DNA from: Janibacter sp. HTCC2649
GTDB taxonomy: Bacteria; Actinomycetota; Actinomycetes; Actinomycetales; Dermatophilaceae
DNA: 64,000 bases
Assembly: GCF_000152705.1 (NCBI RefSeq)
Contig: NZ_CH672413.1
Location: forward strand, 2,670,139-2,734,138
Direction of reading: 5' to 3'
Part shown: positions 8,269 to 16,426 of the stretch, in pieces
Layout: every line of letters starts with the position of its first letter
Numbering within the stretch: position 1 is the first letter of the stretch
Notes under the pieces: model-generated
The model's input: only the letters and a program-made list of their open reading frames with translations
Database searches by the model: none
What the model was told of the DNA's origin: nothing
Position numbers and translations under genes: made by a program

Positions 8269-11200
8269 TCACCACTCGACGTGGTGGAAGGAGTAGCGGG
8301 CCACCTTGGGCAGCCACGTCGCGATGAGCTCGGGGGTGAGGGTTCCGGTGGCGAGAGTCGCGCAGGCGTCAGCGATGGTCTGCCATTCGGGCCTCGGGGG
8401 AACTCCCGTTGAGTCGCCCTTCACGGACGCCGCGAGGAAGGCGCCGAAGTCCGGCTCGGTCATCGTCGCCAAGTCGGCGATCATCGGATCCCTGACAGGA
8501 ACGGTGCCGGTCACCAACGCGAGGAGGACGAGCACCGGTTCGTACTCCTTGGCGGCCAGGAAGGCGTCCACGTCAGCGACGGTCACCCGCAAGAGCTGGT
8601 AGGTGTTGATGAACCTCTTGGCCGCGCGAGGCGTGCCGACGAGCGGGAGGAACGTCGTCATGCAGTCGCGCTCGTCGGACGTGAGCCGCAGCGCTTCGGG
8701 GTTGAGGTCGTCCGGTGGGGTGTCGTCGGTCGTGCCGGTGGTGGTCGTGCCATCGCCCCCACCCTCACCGTGCGCAGTCTCGGTCACCGGTTCCCCCTGC
8801 TGACCGTCTGGGTCCGGGTCGTCGGCCGGCCCGCCATGGCCCGCGATCCACGGGTTGGTTTCCGTGGGATGGGTGGCGTCGTCGAGGTCGCCCGGTGCGT
8901 TGGTGCCATCGGGCGTCGTGGGGGCCGGCGACTGGGTGACCTCACCGGCCAGACTCGTGATGAGCCGCCCAAAACCCGGAGGCTTCATCGGCTGGACCCA
9001 GAACGGGATCTGGATGATCTTCTCGAGGTAGTTCTGCGGGGTCGGCGCCGCAGCGTCGTTCTTGTCAAAGGCCGCGCTGAACTCGGTGTCCAGGGATCGC
9101 AGCAGCCAGCGGGAGTCGACCGCGACGATGACGACGAAGAGCTCGAAGCCGAACAACAGGTTCACCGCCTCGAGCACCTGGACGACCTGGGATGCAGGAC
9201 AGCGGTCCAGGTCGTCGATGTAGATGACGATCCGATCAATGCCGGGTATGCCGTCCTTGCCGCGAGCGAGGTCGGCGAGCCTTTGGAGGTCGTCACGAAT
9301 CATCGGCGCCATCCCGAGGGGCTGGAGGTACTCGGCGGCCTTGCTGCGATCGTCGACGAACCCGTAGAGGCCGGCGAGCCCCGACATCTTGGCCGACTGC
9401 ATGTCGTTGGTCGCGCGGGCGAGGTCCACCTCCGCTCGACGCAGCTCGTCCTTGTCCCTCGCGTCGGCGCGCAGGATCTTGCGGGCCTGCTCGAGCCCTT
9501 GCCGGACGGGTCCGAGCACGGGCAGGACGGCGCCGAGGATGGCGACGACGGCCCCCAGCAGGGCGGCCATCAGGTCGGGTTTGACGACGACAAGAAGTCC
9601 GAGAGCACCGACAACCAGGAGGCAGGCGACGACGAAGATCTGGCGCGCCCGCGATGCTGCGGACCAGCCCTGTGCGACCTGGGCGGCGAGGGGCCTGAGG
9701 CGGTCGTACTCGTCCTTGAGCTCGCTCATCTGGGACGTCGCGAGGGTCACCTGCAGGCCGATCTCCACCTTCTTCGCCTCGGCGGTGGAGATGTCGTCGT
9801 GCTTGTTGACGACCTCCTCGATCTGCCGGTCGTCGGCCGCGGGAAGGGCATCGGTGACCTTCTGCTTCGCCGCGTCCAACCTCACCCGGGCCTTCACGAC
9901 GGCGAGGTCCTTGTCGGCGAGCTTCTGCATCACCTCCTCGTAGCGATGCTGCTTGGTGAGCTCCACCCGGACCTGCTCGAAGACCTTGTTGATGAGGGCG
10001 GCCCACAGCGCGGTGCCGTGCGCGTACTGCCACGCGTTGAACTCGACCGGGATGACCTCGGTCAGGTAGCCCGTCGTCTGCGGAGCGTTGCTCTCGGCGG
10101 CATGGGAGTCGAGCGTCGCAGGGTGGGGTTGGGATCGCTCGGCCAGGTCCTTGATCCGCAGCTGGACCTGGTGCATGAGGAAGCTCTTGCCGGATCCCCA
10201 CGGCCCGAAGAGGCCGATGGACAGGGGCGGCTTCACGTCCCTGGAGGCGATGAGCTTGGCGAGCATGTCGACGTCCGCTCGGACGCCGAGATCGTCGGTG
10301 TCCGGTTCGAGCAGACCCGCAGCGGCCGAGTCGGCGGCGAAGTTGGCCCGCACGACGCCGCGACGGCGAACCGTCGCACCCACGAGGGCGGACACCGCAG
10401 GGACCTCGCCTTCGTAGAGTGACCGGGCCCGCGACCCCTCGTCCTCCGAGAGCTCGGCGGTGAGCTCCAACCGGCTGGCAGGCGCGAGGCCGAGTCCGGC
10501 CGCCAACTCCACGTCTTCGGGACGCACGATGAGGACCACGGTCGCGGCGAGCGTGTCACGGCGAGCGAGGAGCCAGTCCCTGACGACCGAGTCCAGGCGG
10601 ACCAGCTCGCCCAGGACACGGACCCAGACCACGTCAGGGCCCTTGGCGAGCAGTCGGTCGAGGTCCTCGACGCTGGTCGCCCGGTCACTCCGGACCGGGT
10701 TCAGGGCCTCGTGCAGGAGCAGCACCCGGTCGTCAGAACGCTCTCGACGCAACGCCTCGTAGACCGTGCGAACCGCCCCGCTCACGGGCGGAGCCACGAC
10801 GGCCACGACCGGCAAGCCCTCTCGCAGCTGCTGGCGCAACGCGTCATCGACGTCCCGAGGGACGTAGGGGCCGGGGTCGGACGTGTCTGGCGGGAGCACG
10901 ACCCCGAACTGGAGCGGCGTGATGTCGCGCATCCGCGGCAGGTCATCGCCCTCCGCCTCTGGCTGTCCACTCGAGCCGTCGGTTCCCCCTCCGCGAAGCG
11001 TCGAGAGAACCGCGTCGGCGGTCGTTCCCAGTGTGATGAGCCGGTCACCGACGAGGCCACCGTGGGCCACGATGTCCTCCAGAACCGCCACCGCCAGCGA
11101 TGAAGGTGTGACCGTCAGGGGACCCGCCTGAGGAGAACCGACATAGGTCCTCAGGGCTCGTTCCAAGTCCGCGGACAGCACGTAGGGGCCGACGTGCGGT

Positions 11201-11511
11201 GCTTGCTCAGTGCGGATCCCAATCTCGTTCTGCCATGCGCCGAGACCAACCGAGTTCCGCTCGAGCGCCGTCCGGACCCTGTCGTCCATCCGCGCGAGCG
11301 CCCACAGGAAGGTGCTCCGGTTGACCGCGGATCCGTCCGCTCGCCGATCCACGAGTCGCTGCGCGTGCGCTGCGGCCGCCAGCCGAGCGATCTCGAGCAC
11401 TCTCGGGTCGGCTTCGTGGCCGGCGTTCTCGATGATCGCCACGACGGGATCGCGCGCTTCGCCGTACGGCACGCTGCTCGAGCTGGACGAAGGGGATTGG
11501 CTCACGCTCAT
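8269..11511 (-). CDS. KAP-family P-loop NTPase with Clp-N-like and degenerate NTPase N-terminal regions
   Basis: 1080 aa. ATG 11511 is chosen for its GGAGGG ribosome-binding site; the frame remains open further upstream. Residues ~20-170 form a helical region resembling a Clp repeat domain. Residues ~215-400 (YVPRDVDDALRQQL, then VVAVVAPPVSGAVRTVYEAL) look like a P-loop NTPase whose Walker A has lost its GK[ST]. The active KAP domain has Walker A GPWGSGKS near 435, two adjacent transmembrane segments near 625-680, a preceding coiled coil (~530-610), and the Walker B-like VIYIDDLDRC near 760. A variable Asp/Pro/Thr-rich linker (~850-930) precedes the conserved AAKRFINTYQLL. KAP NTPases are membrane-associated ATPases, one of which (PifA) excludes phage. 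A defence or membrane-signalling role is inference. Confidence 0.85.
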   Translation of the reverse strand: MSVSQSPSSSSSSVPYGEARDPVVAIIENAGHEADPRVLEIARLAAAAHAQRLVDRRADGSAVNRSTFLWALARMDDRVRTALERNSVGLGAWQNEIGIRTEQAPHVGPYVLSADLERALRTYVGSPQAGPLTVTPSSLAVAVLEDIVAHGGLVGDRLITLGTTADAVLSTLRGGGTDGSSGQPEAEGDDLPRMRDITPLQFGVVLPPDTSDPGPYVPRDVDDALRQQLREGLPVVAVVAPPVSGAVRTVYEALRRERSDDRVLLLHEALNPVRSDRATSVEDLDRLLAKGPDVVWVRVLGELVRLDSVVRDWLLARRDTLAATVVLIVRPEDVELAAGLGLAPASRLELTAELSEDEGSRARSLYEGEVPAVSALVGATVRRRGVVRANFAADSAAAGLLEPDTDDLGVRADVDMLAKLIASRDVKPPLSIGLFGPWGSGKSFLMHQVQLRIKDLAERSQPHPATLDSHAAESNAPQTTGYLTEVIPVEFNAWQYAHGTALWAALINKVFEQVRVELTKQHRYEEVMQKLADKDLAVVKARVRLDAAKQKVTDALPAADDRQIEEVVNKHDDISTAEAKKVEIGLQVTLATSQMSELKDEYDRLRPLAAQVAQGWSAASRARQIFVVACLLVVGALGLLVVVKPDLMAALLGAVVAILGAVLPVLGPVRQGLEQARKILRADARDKDELRRAEVDLARATNDMQSAKMSGLAGLYGFVDDRSKAAEYLQPLGMAPMIRDDLQRLADLARGKDGIPGIDRIVIYIDDLDRCPASQVVQVLEAVNLLFGFELFVVIVAVDSRWLLRSLDTEFSAAFDKNDAAAPTPQNYLEKIIQIPFWVQPMKPPGFGRLITSLAGEVTQSPAPTTPDGTNAPGDLDDATHPTETNPWIAGHGGPADDPDPDGQQGEPVTETAHGEGGGDGTTTTGTTDDTPPDDLNPEALRLTSDERDCMTTFLPLVGTPRAAKRFINTYQLLRVTVADVDAFLAAKEYEPVLVLLALVTGTVPVRDPMIADLATMTEPDFGAFLAASVKGDSTGVPPRPEWQTIADACATLATGTLTPELIATWLPKVARYSFHHVEW

Positions 11512-11637
11512 GTGCCCTCCGATCCCGTTCTTTCGTGCCTCCACTGTCCTCCCCAACAGGCCCTCGCGACAGGCCTTTTGCCCACCGATTTCATGGCCGT
11601 GGACACGCGACGAACTGGACGGTCTAGCGTGCGTCGG

Positions 11638-12441
11638 GTGAAGCCTTCCGCTGCGGTCTTTGACCTGTATGCCGTGCCCGAGGACTCCGTGCCCCTCGGC
11701 GGCGGACAGGGGCAGAGCGTCCTCGCGGGCGACCTCGTCCTGTCGCCCGGCCGCAGCGAGCGCACGGCCAACTGGCTCAACCCGATCATCGCGCCGCTCT
11801 CCGCTGAGCTCGACCACGAGCGGCCGCGGTCGATCCGCCTGGCGATGCCCATCCCGACGCGCGATCTCAAGTGGGTCGCAAACGGTTGGGGCGCAACGAG
11901 ATTCGAGCCCGGCACTCGTCCGTGCACGGACCTCGACGTCCTCCTCGCCACCGGCCGGCTGCTTCATGCTCGCCTCGCGGCCAAAGTCGCCACAGCGCCC
12001 CTGGGCATCAACCGCCGTGACGACCGCTGGGCCACAGCGGAACGGATCGCGTTCGGCGAGAGCCAGCCCAGCGGCATACCCACTGCTGTTGGAGCGCTCG
12101 TCTCCCGGCTCATGGCCGAGCTCGACACGACCAGCCTGGGACCCGACCAGCTGGTCCACGGCGACCTCGCCGGCAACGTCCTCCTCGACGCGACGGGCAT
12201 CCCGTTCGTGATCGACGTGTCGCCGTACTGGCGGCCCGCGCTCTGGGCCGAAGCCGTGTGCGTCCTCGACGCCGTGACGTGGATGGGCGCGGACCCGGCG
12301 GTGTTGGGCGAATGGCCCGGGGGAGCGCGGCGCCAGGCCATGCTGCGCGCGGCCCTGTTCCGGATCCTCAGCGACGAGAACCCCGACGTGGCTGCCTACC
12401 AACGCGTCCTCGACACCAGTCTCGGGAAGGCGAGGTCGTGA
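11638..12441 (+). CDS. TIGR02569-like aminoglycoside-phosphotransferase-fold protein
   Basis: 267 aa from GTG 11638; an in-frame GTG 11629 or ATG 11593 are alternatives and no strong ribosome-binding site settles it. The catalytic-loop motif LVHGDLAGNVLLD (near residue 178) and the following VIDVSPYWRP correspond to the HxDxxxxN and metal-binding Asp of APH/choline-kinase folds. The N-terminal GGGQGQSV could be the nucleotide loop. Actinobacterial TIGR02569 proteins have this length and layout; their substrate is unknown. The stop overlaps the ATG of the next gene by one base, so the two are coupled. Confidence 0.72.
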   Translation: MKPSAAVFDLYAVPEDSVPLGGGQGQSVLAGDLVLSPGRSERTANWLNPIIAPLSAELDHERPRSIRLAMPIPTRDLKWVANGWGATRFEPGTRPCTDLDVLLATGRLLHARLAAKVATAPLGINRRDDRWATAERIAFGESQPSGIPTAVGALVSRLMAELDTTSLGPDQLVHGDLAGNVLLDATGIPFVIDVSPYWRPALWAEAVCVLDAVTWMGADPAVLGEWPGGARRQAMLRAALFRILSDENPDVAAYQRVLDTSLGKARS

Positions 12442-13103
12442 TGGAGACCCTCGGCGGCATCGCCGCCCTCGCGGCCGTGCTGGCGGTCCCGATCGGCATC
12501 ATCCTGCTCACCCGGTGGCGGCGCCCGATCGAGGACGTCGTCACGACGGGCTCAGCGCAGGGGAAGACGGGGCTGGCGATCCACCCCCAGCGGGGTCACC
12601 CGACGGTCAATGTCATCGCGGTGATCATCGTCGTCGCCGTCCTGGCGCTCGGCCTGTGGTACCTCAACTCGTCGCTGTATGCCGCCGGGCTCTTCCTCAT
12701 CGGTGGCGGGCTCATGGCCTACGTCGGGTGGGCGCGCGTGACCGGCAGGGCAGGGGACGGGACGCTGACCTTCACCCCAGAAGGCCTGCACCAGCTCTAT
12801 GGCGGCTCCGAGGTCTTCGTCCCGTGGGACGACGTCACGGGGCTGGTCACCACCCCCACGGAGCTCATCGTCGAGACCACGAGGCCAGTCGTCCCTGTCC
12901 ACCACATGCTCCCGCTGTTCGGGCGGCGGGGGGTCGTCAGGCACGACGCCATCGGGCTGCCGCATCGCCAACTGCCACTACTGCCCTACCAGGAGATGGT
13001 CTGGCTCTACGCGACCTCGTCGGCAGCCCGGGACGAGCTCGCCACTGACGCGCCGGTCGAGCGCGCCCGCGACCTGCTGACCCATCCGCCTGTCACGGAA
13101 TGA
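12441..13103 (+). CDS. Membrane protein of unknown function
   Basis: 220 aa, coupled to the upstream kinase-like gene through TGATG, with GGGAAGGCGAGG as ribosome-binding site. Hydrophobic segments occur at residues ~4-25, ~55-72 and ~78-97. They are followed by a soluble C-terminal part (TLTFTPEGLHQLYGGSEVFV, then PWDDVTGLVT) that reads like a bacterial PH-like domain of the YcxB/PH type. It overlaps the converging SDR gene by 11 bp. No enzymatic motif is seen. A structural or sensory role at the membrane together with its kinase-like partner is possible but unproven. Confidence 0.65.
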   Translation: METLGGIAALAAVLAVPIGIILLTRWRRPIEDVVTTGSAQGKTGLAIHPQRGHPTVNVIAVIIVVAVLALGLWYLNSSLYAAGLFLIGGGLMAYVGWARVTGRAGDGTLTFTPEGLHQLYGGSEVFVPWDDVTGLVTTPTELIVETTRPVVPVHHMLPLFGRRGVVRHDAIGLPHRQLPLLPYQEMVWLYATSSAARDELATDAPVERARDLLTHPPVTE

Positions 13104-14049
13104 CGTCCAAGGAGGCGGCCACCCACTCCCACACGCGGCGGCGTTCGTCCGAGCTGGGACGGTTGCGGCCGAGGTAGGCGGTGGGCCGCTCGCGACGGTC
13201 CATCCAGAGTCCTCCGCCACGCGGTCGCGGAGTGGCGGCGACGAGCCAGGTCGTCGTGTCGGCTCCGGAGTCGGCATCGCGCAGGATCGGCCCGAGCACC
13301 CTGTCGAACGTCGGCAGCGAGTCGGTCACGCCGGGAGTCGCCGCCCAGCCGGGGTGCATGGCGTAGACCGCGACCCCAGCAGCGGCCCATCGGCTCGTGA
13401 GGATCGGTAGGAGCTCCACCTGGGTGCGCTTGCTCCGGGCGTAGGCCGTGGCACCGGAGTACTCCCCGCGCTCGTAGTCGGGGTCGTCGACCGGCAGTTT
13501 CTGCGCGTACATCCCTCCAGACGTGACGAGGACGACGCGGGCCTCGTGACCCGTGAGGGCCGGCAGGAGCAGTTCGGTGAGCAGGACCGGTCCAAGGACG
13601 TGCAAGGACATCGACAGCTCGTGACCCTGGGGCGACTCGGTGCGCTCCGGCGGCATGGCCCCCGCGTTGTGGACGAGGGCGTGGAGCTCCAGGCCGGCCG
13701 CCACGATGCGGCTGGCGCAGTCACGCACGCTGTCGAGATCGCCGAGGTCACACACCCACGTCGTCGACGGTCCGGGAAGGTCGGCAGCGACCTCCGTCGC
13801 CTTGTCGGCGTTGCGGACGATGAGGTGGACGTGGGCGCCGAGCTCGCTGAGCTGGTGGGCCGTCGCGACACCGAGGCCAGAGGTGGCGCCGGTGACGGCG
13901 ACGTGGCGGCCCGCCAGGGCTCCGACGGCCGGGTCGGCCGGCCACGTCGGAAGGCGACGGCGCACGGCATACCCAATGCTGGAAAAGCCGGGCACGACCG
14001 CTCGGTCGAGCACGGTGTCGAGCGCACGGGCCAGGGGTCGCAGTGTCAT
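13093..14049 (-). CDS. Short-chain dehydrogenase/reductase
   Basis: 318 aa. The cofactor loop is TGATSGLGVATAHQL (TGxxxGxG, near residue 54), the NAG-type motif is VHNAGAMPP near 130, and the catalytic pair is YARSK (YxxxK, near 205) after TSGGMYAQ. The length and C-terminal extension resemble retinol-dehydrogenase-like SDRs that use NADP(H). ATG 14049 is used; a GTG immediately before it is equally possible. The gene is single and divergent to a YjbR gene 40 bp away. The substrate is unknown. Confidence 0.88.
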   Translation of the reverse strand: MTLRPLARALDTVLDRAVVPGFSSIGYAVRRRLPTWPADPAVGALAGRHVAVTGATSGLGVATAHQLSELGAHVHLIVRNADKATEVAADLPGPSTTWVCDLGDLDSVRDCASRIVAAGLELHALVHNAGAMPPERTESPQGHELSMSLHVLGPVLLTELLLPALTGHEARVVLVTSGGMYAQKLPVDDPDYERGEYSGATAYARSKRTQVELLPILTSRWAAAGVAVYAMHPGWAATPGVTDSLPTFDRVLGPILRDADSGADTTTWLVAATPRPRGGGLWMDRRERPTAYLGRNRPSSDERRRVWEWVAASLDVIP

Positions 14050-14089
14050 CACTCGACCCTACGTCGGTGGGGAGTGCCACGCTGGACGC

Positions 14090-14431
14090 ATGCCGGTCAC
14101 GATCGACGACGTGCGCGCAGTGGCGGACGGGTTGCCTCGCAGCTACGAGGTGATCGTGCGCGACCGGGTGAAGTTCCGGGTCGGAAGCATCGTGTGGCTC
14201 GCGTTCAACCAGGCGGAGACCGAGATGGGGTTCGCGTTCCCGAAGGAGGAGCGCGCGGCCCTCGTCGAGAGTGAGCCGGACGTGTTCCTCCTGCCGCACC
14301 CCTCGGACCTGCGCTTCAACTGGGTGGAGGCGCACCTTGATCGCCTCGACGTGGAGCGCATGACCGAGCTCGTCCTCGACGCCTGGTGCCTGGTCGTCCC
14401 CCAAAAGCTCTGGCCCATGGCCGGTCGGTGA
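14090..14431 (+). CDS. MmcQ/YjbR family protein
   Basis: 113 aa. It has the family pattern: an N-terminal helix (VTIDDVRAVADGLPRSYE), a strand with FRVGSIVWLAF, a central acidic FPKEERAALVESEPDVFLLP, and the C-terminal FNWVEAHLDRLDVERMTELV. The fold is a compact double-wing DNA-binding-like (CyaY-like) domain whose cellular role is still undefined. It starts 40 bp from the divergent SDR and is followed by a perfect inverted repeat. Confidence 0.8.
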   Translation: MPVTIDDVRAVADGLPRSYEVIVRDRVKFRVGSIVWLAFNQAETEMGFAFPKEERAALVESEPDVFLLPHPSDLRFNWVEAHLDRLDVERMTELVLDAWCLVVPQKLWPMAGR

Positions 14432-14449
14432 CCGGAGTCAACGCCGCGC

Positions 14450-14488
14450 GAGGTGTCTTTGCTTCGGCACGTGATGCAAAGACACCTC
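14450..14488. terminator. 13-bp perfect inverted repeat
   Basis: GAGGTGTCTTTGC (14450-14462) and its exact complement (14476-14488) flank a 13-base spacer. The repeat lies between the YjbR gene and the globin-like gene. It could form a terminator hairpin for the YjbR transcript, although no T-run follows. It could equally be a large operator for the globin-like gene 107 bp downstream. Confidence 0.5.
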
Positions 14489-14594
14489 TCCAGCGGGTAT
14501 GCCGAGCACTTCCGCCCGGGTCTGGCGCTCACGGTCGGACCTGAGAGAGTCTGTCCCAGCAAGGGCTGTTCGGGGTCGGCGAAAGGGATGCACG

Positions 14595-15242
14595 ATGTGG
14601 CCGTGGCTCATGATTGCCGTCGGCGTGCTCCTTGTCGTCGGAGGACTCGTCGCCCGCCATCGGATGATGCGCGACCATCGGGCCCAGCTCGCCGAGGCCG
14701 CGCCGACACCGACAACCAAGCCTGCGTCGGTGACCAAGCCTGCGCCCACGCCAGAGCCGGCGCGGTCAATCCCCTTCCCCGACCGCCCGGCCAGCCACCG
14801 GCTCACCTCGCCCCCGATGCTGCGTGCGCGGTCCTCGGACGTGCCGCTGCTCGACTGGCTGCGCTACTACTCCGACGGCAACGCCTGGTCCGGGGTGATC
14901 CAGAGCATCGCCGACCGGATCTCCGGCGACCAGCTGCTCAAGCCCTGGTTCGGCTCGATGGACCGGCCCACCCTCCAGCGCCACGTCATGTCCATCGTCA
15001 TGGAGCTGACCGGCGAAGGCCTCACCGTCGGCACGGTGCGACGTCTGGCCGACGCCCACGTCCAGTTCGTCGCCGCCGGCGGGGCACACATCACCGAACC
15101 CGTCTGGGACAAGCTGCACGCGCCCTTCGCCAACGCGCTGCGCGAGCACCTTGTCCCCGAGTCAGCAGTCCTCGCCCTGGAAGACACCCTCGCGCCACTC
15201 AAGGCCGTCATCGTCACGCGCTCCGACTCCCACGCGGGCTGA
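14595..15242 (+). CDS. Membrane-anchored truncated-globin-like protein
   Basis: 215 aa, ATG 14595 behind GAAAGGGA. An N-terminal transmembrane helix (WPWLMIAVGVLLVVGGLVA) is followed by a Pro/Thr-rich linker (residues ~38-70). The C-terminal ~110 residues have the spacing of a group I truncated haemoglobin: IQSIADRISGDQLLKPWFGS (helices B/C), QRHVMSIVMELTGEG (helix E), RLADAHVQF with His155 as candidate proximal ligand, ITEPVWDKLHAPFANALREH (helices G/H). The distal B10/E7 residues are not canonical, so haem binding is inferred, not seen. A membrane-tethered globin could act in NO or O2 handling or redox signalling. Confidence 0.6.
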   Translation: MWPWLMIAVGVLLVVGGLVARHRMMRDHRAQLAEAAPTPTTKPASVTKPAPTPEPARSIPFPDRPASHRLTSPPMLRARSSDVPLLDWLRYYSDGNAWSGVIQSIADRISGDQLLKPWFGSMDRPTLQRHVMSIVMELTGEGLTVGTVRRLADAHVQFVAAGGAHITEPVWDKLHAPFANALREHLVPESAVLALEDTLAPLKAVIVTRSDSHAG

Positions 15243-15331
15243 GATTGCGTCGAGTGTCGTATCGGGCGGATGCCGTTCGTAGGTGAAGTGAAGGACAGCC
15301 ACCCGGGCTGACCCGCACGAGGAGGAACACC

Positions 15332-15907
15332 ATGACCGCCACCTACACCTGGGACGTCTTCTGCAGTCTCGACGGATTCGGCACCGCGACCGGTGACTGG
15401 ACCGGCTACTGGGGCAAGCAGGGGCCCGAGCTGCTCGAACACCGCAATTCCTTGTATGCCGGTGAGCAGCGGATGGTCTTCGGCGCCAACACCTATCGCG
15501 CGTTCGCGGGCATGCTGGCCGCGAGCACCGAGGACTCGGACGTCCGCGACCCGTGGGTCACCCGCATGGTCAACCTGCCGGCCACCGTCGTCTCGACGAC
15601 GCTGCGCGAACCCCTCGACTGGCCGGACGCCACCGTCATCAGCGGCGACGCCGTCGACGTCGTTGCCCGGCTCAAGGCCGGGTCCGACGTGCCGCTTCGA
15701 TCGCACGGCAGCCTGTCGATGAACCGCGCCCTCCTGGCCGCCGGTCTCGTCGATCGCGTCCAGGTCTCGGTCTTCCCGGTCATCACCGGCCAGAACGGTA
15801 CGGAGCCGATCTTCGGCGGGGCGGCTGACTTCGACCTGGAGCTGCTCGAGGCACTCACCCTCGACGGCCGCACCCAGGAGCTCACCTACCGCCCCACCCT
15901 CCACTGA
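15332..15907 (+). CDS. Dihydrofolate reductase-family (RibD C-terminal-like) protein
   Basis: 191 aa, ATG 15332 behind GGAGG. The N-terminus SLDGFGTATGDW and MVFGANTYRAFAGM, then LRSHGSLSMNRALLAAGLVD and FPVITGQNGTEPIFGG, match the DHFR-like RibD C-terminal fold (COG0262). These proteins bind NADPH; most chromosomal copies have no proven substrate. It stands as a single gene before an SRPBCC gene 39 bp downstream in the same direction. Confidence 0.85.
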   Translation: MTATYTWDVFCSLDGFGTATGDWTGYWGKQGPELLEHRNSLYAGEQRMVFGANTYRAFAGMLAASTEDSDVRDPWVTRMVNLPATVVSTTLREPLDWPDATVISGDAVDVVARLKAGSDVPLRSHGSLSMNRALLAAGLVDRVQVSVFPVITGQNGTEPIFGGAADFDLELLEALTLDGRTQELTYRPTLH

Positions 15908-15946
15908 GGGTCTTGCCGCCGACCGCGGGGAGGCGGACGATGAGGC

Positions 15947-16408
15947 ATGGGTGTCGTCGAGTTCGAGCTGACGCGGACCGTTCACGCGCCCATCGAGGAC
16001 GTCTTCGCGCGGCTGGCTGACATCACTCGCTACGACGACTGGATGCCCCGGCAGGGGAGCATCCTGCGTCGCACGGAGGTCACCTCATCCGGCCCGCCTC
16101 AGCTCGGCACGACCTACCTCGACACGACGTCCTTCGGTGCCACGCCGGGCGAGATCGTCGAGTTCGAGGCACCCCACACGATCGTCTTCCACTGGTGGGA
16201 CACGACGAAGGCGGGCAAGACCAAGGCCGAGGGTTGGCCGGGCTACTCGCTCACAGGGACCGGTCCCGACACGACGCTCGTGCTTCACCGGGCGAGACTG
16301 CGGACTGCGGGCACCTACCGCCTGGCCACGCCGGTGCTCGCCCGGATCGCGCGGCGGGAGCGTGCCGCCACGCTGCAGGCCCTCGCGACATCGTTCGAGC
16401 CTCGCTGA
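15947..16408 (+). CDS. SRPBCC-family protein
   Basis: 153 aa. The N-terminal VEFELTRTVHAPIEDVFARL and following ADITRYDDWMP are characteristic of START/polyketide-cyclase-like helix-grip folds. The mid-section GTTYLDTTSFGATPGEIVEF and the C-terminal helix complete the fold, which forms a hydrophobic cavity. Such proteins bind lipids or small hydrophobic ligands. Cotranscription with the preceding DHFR-like gene is plausible (39-bp gap). No specific ligand can be named. Confidence 0.8.
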   Translation: MGVVEFELTRTVHAPIEDVFARLADITRYDDWMPRQGSILRRTEVTSSGPPQLGTTYLDTTSFGATPGEIVEFEAPHTIVFHWWDTTKAGKTKAEGWPGYSLTGTGPDTTLVLHRARLRTAGTYRLATPVLARIARRERAATLQALATSFEPR

Positions 16409-16426
16409 CCCGCGCGCGAAACGTCG

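Noticed and set aside
8770-10422. A 550-codon plus-strand frame inside the KAP NTPase gene
   Set aside because: It is antisense to conserved Walker-motif coding sequence; the translation is repetitive and unlike any protein family.
11194-11637. N-terminal extension of the kinase-like protein
   Set aside because: This part of the frame is antisense to the start of the KAP NTPase gene and carries no TIGR02569 features; the family-like sequence begins after 11638.
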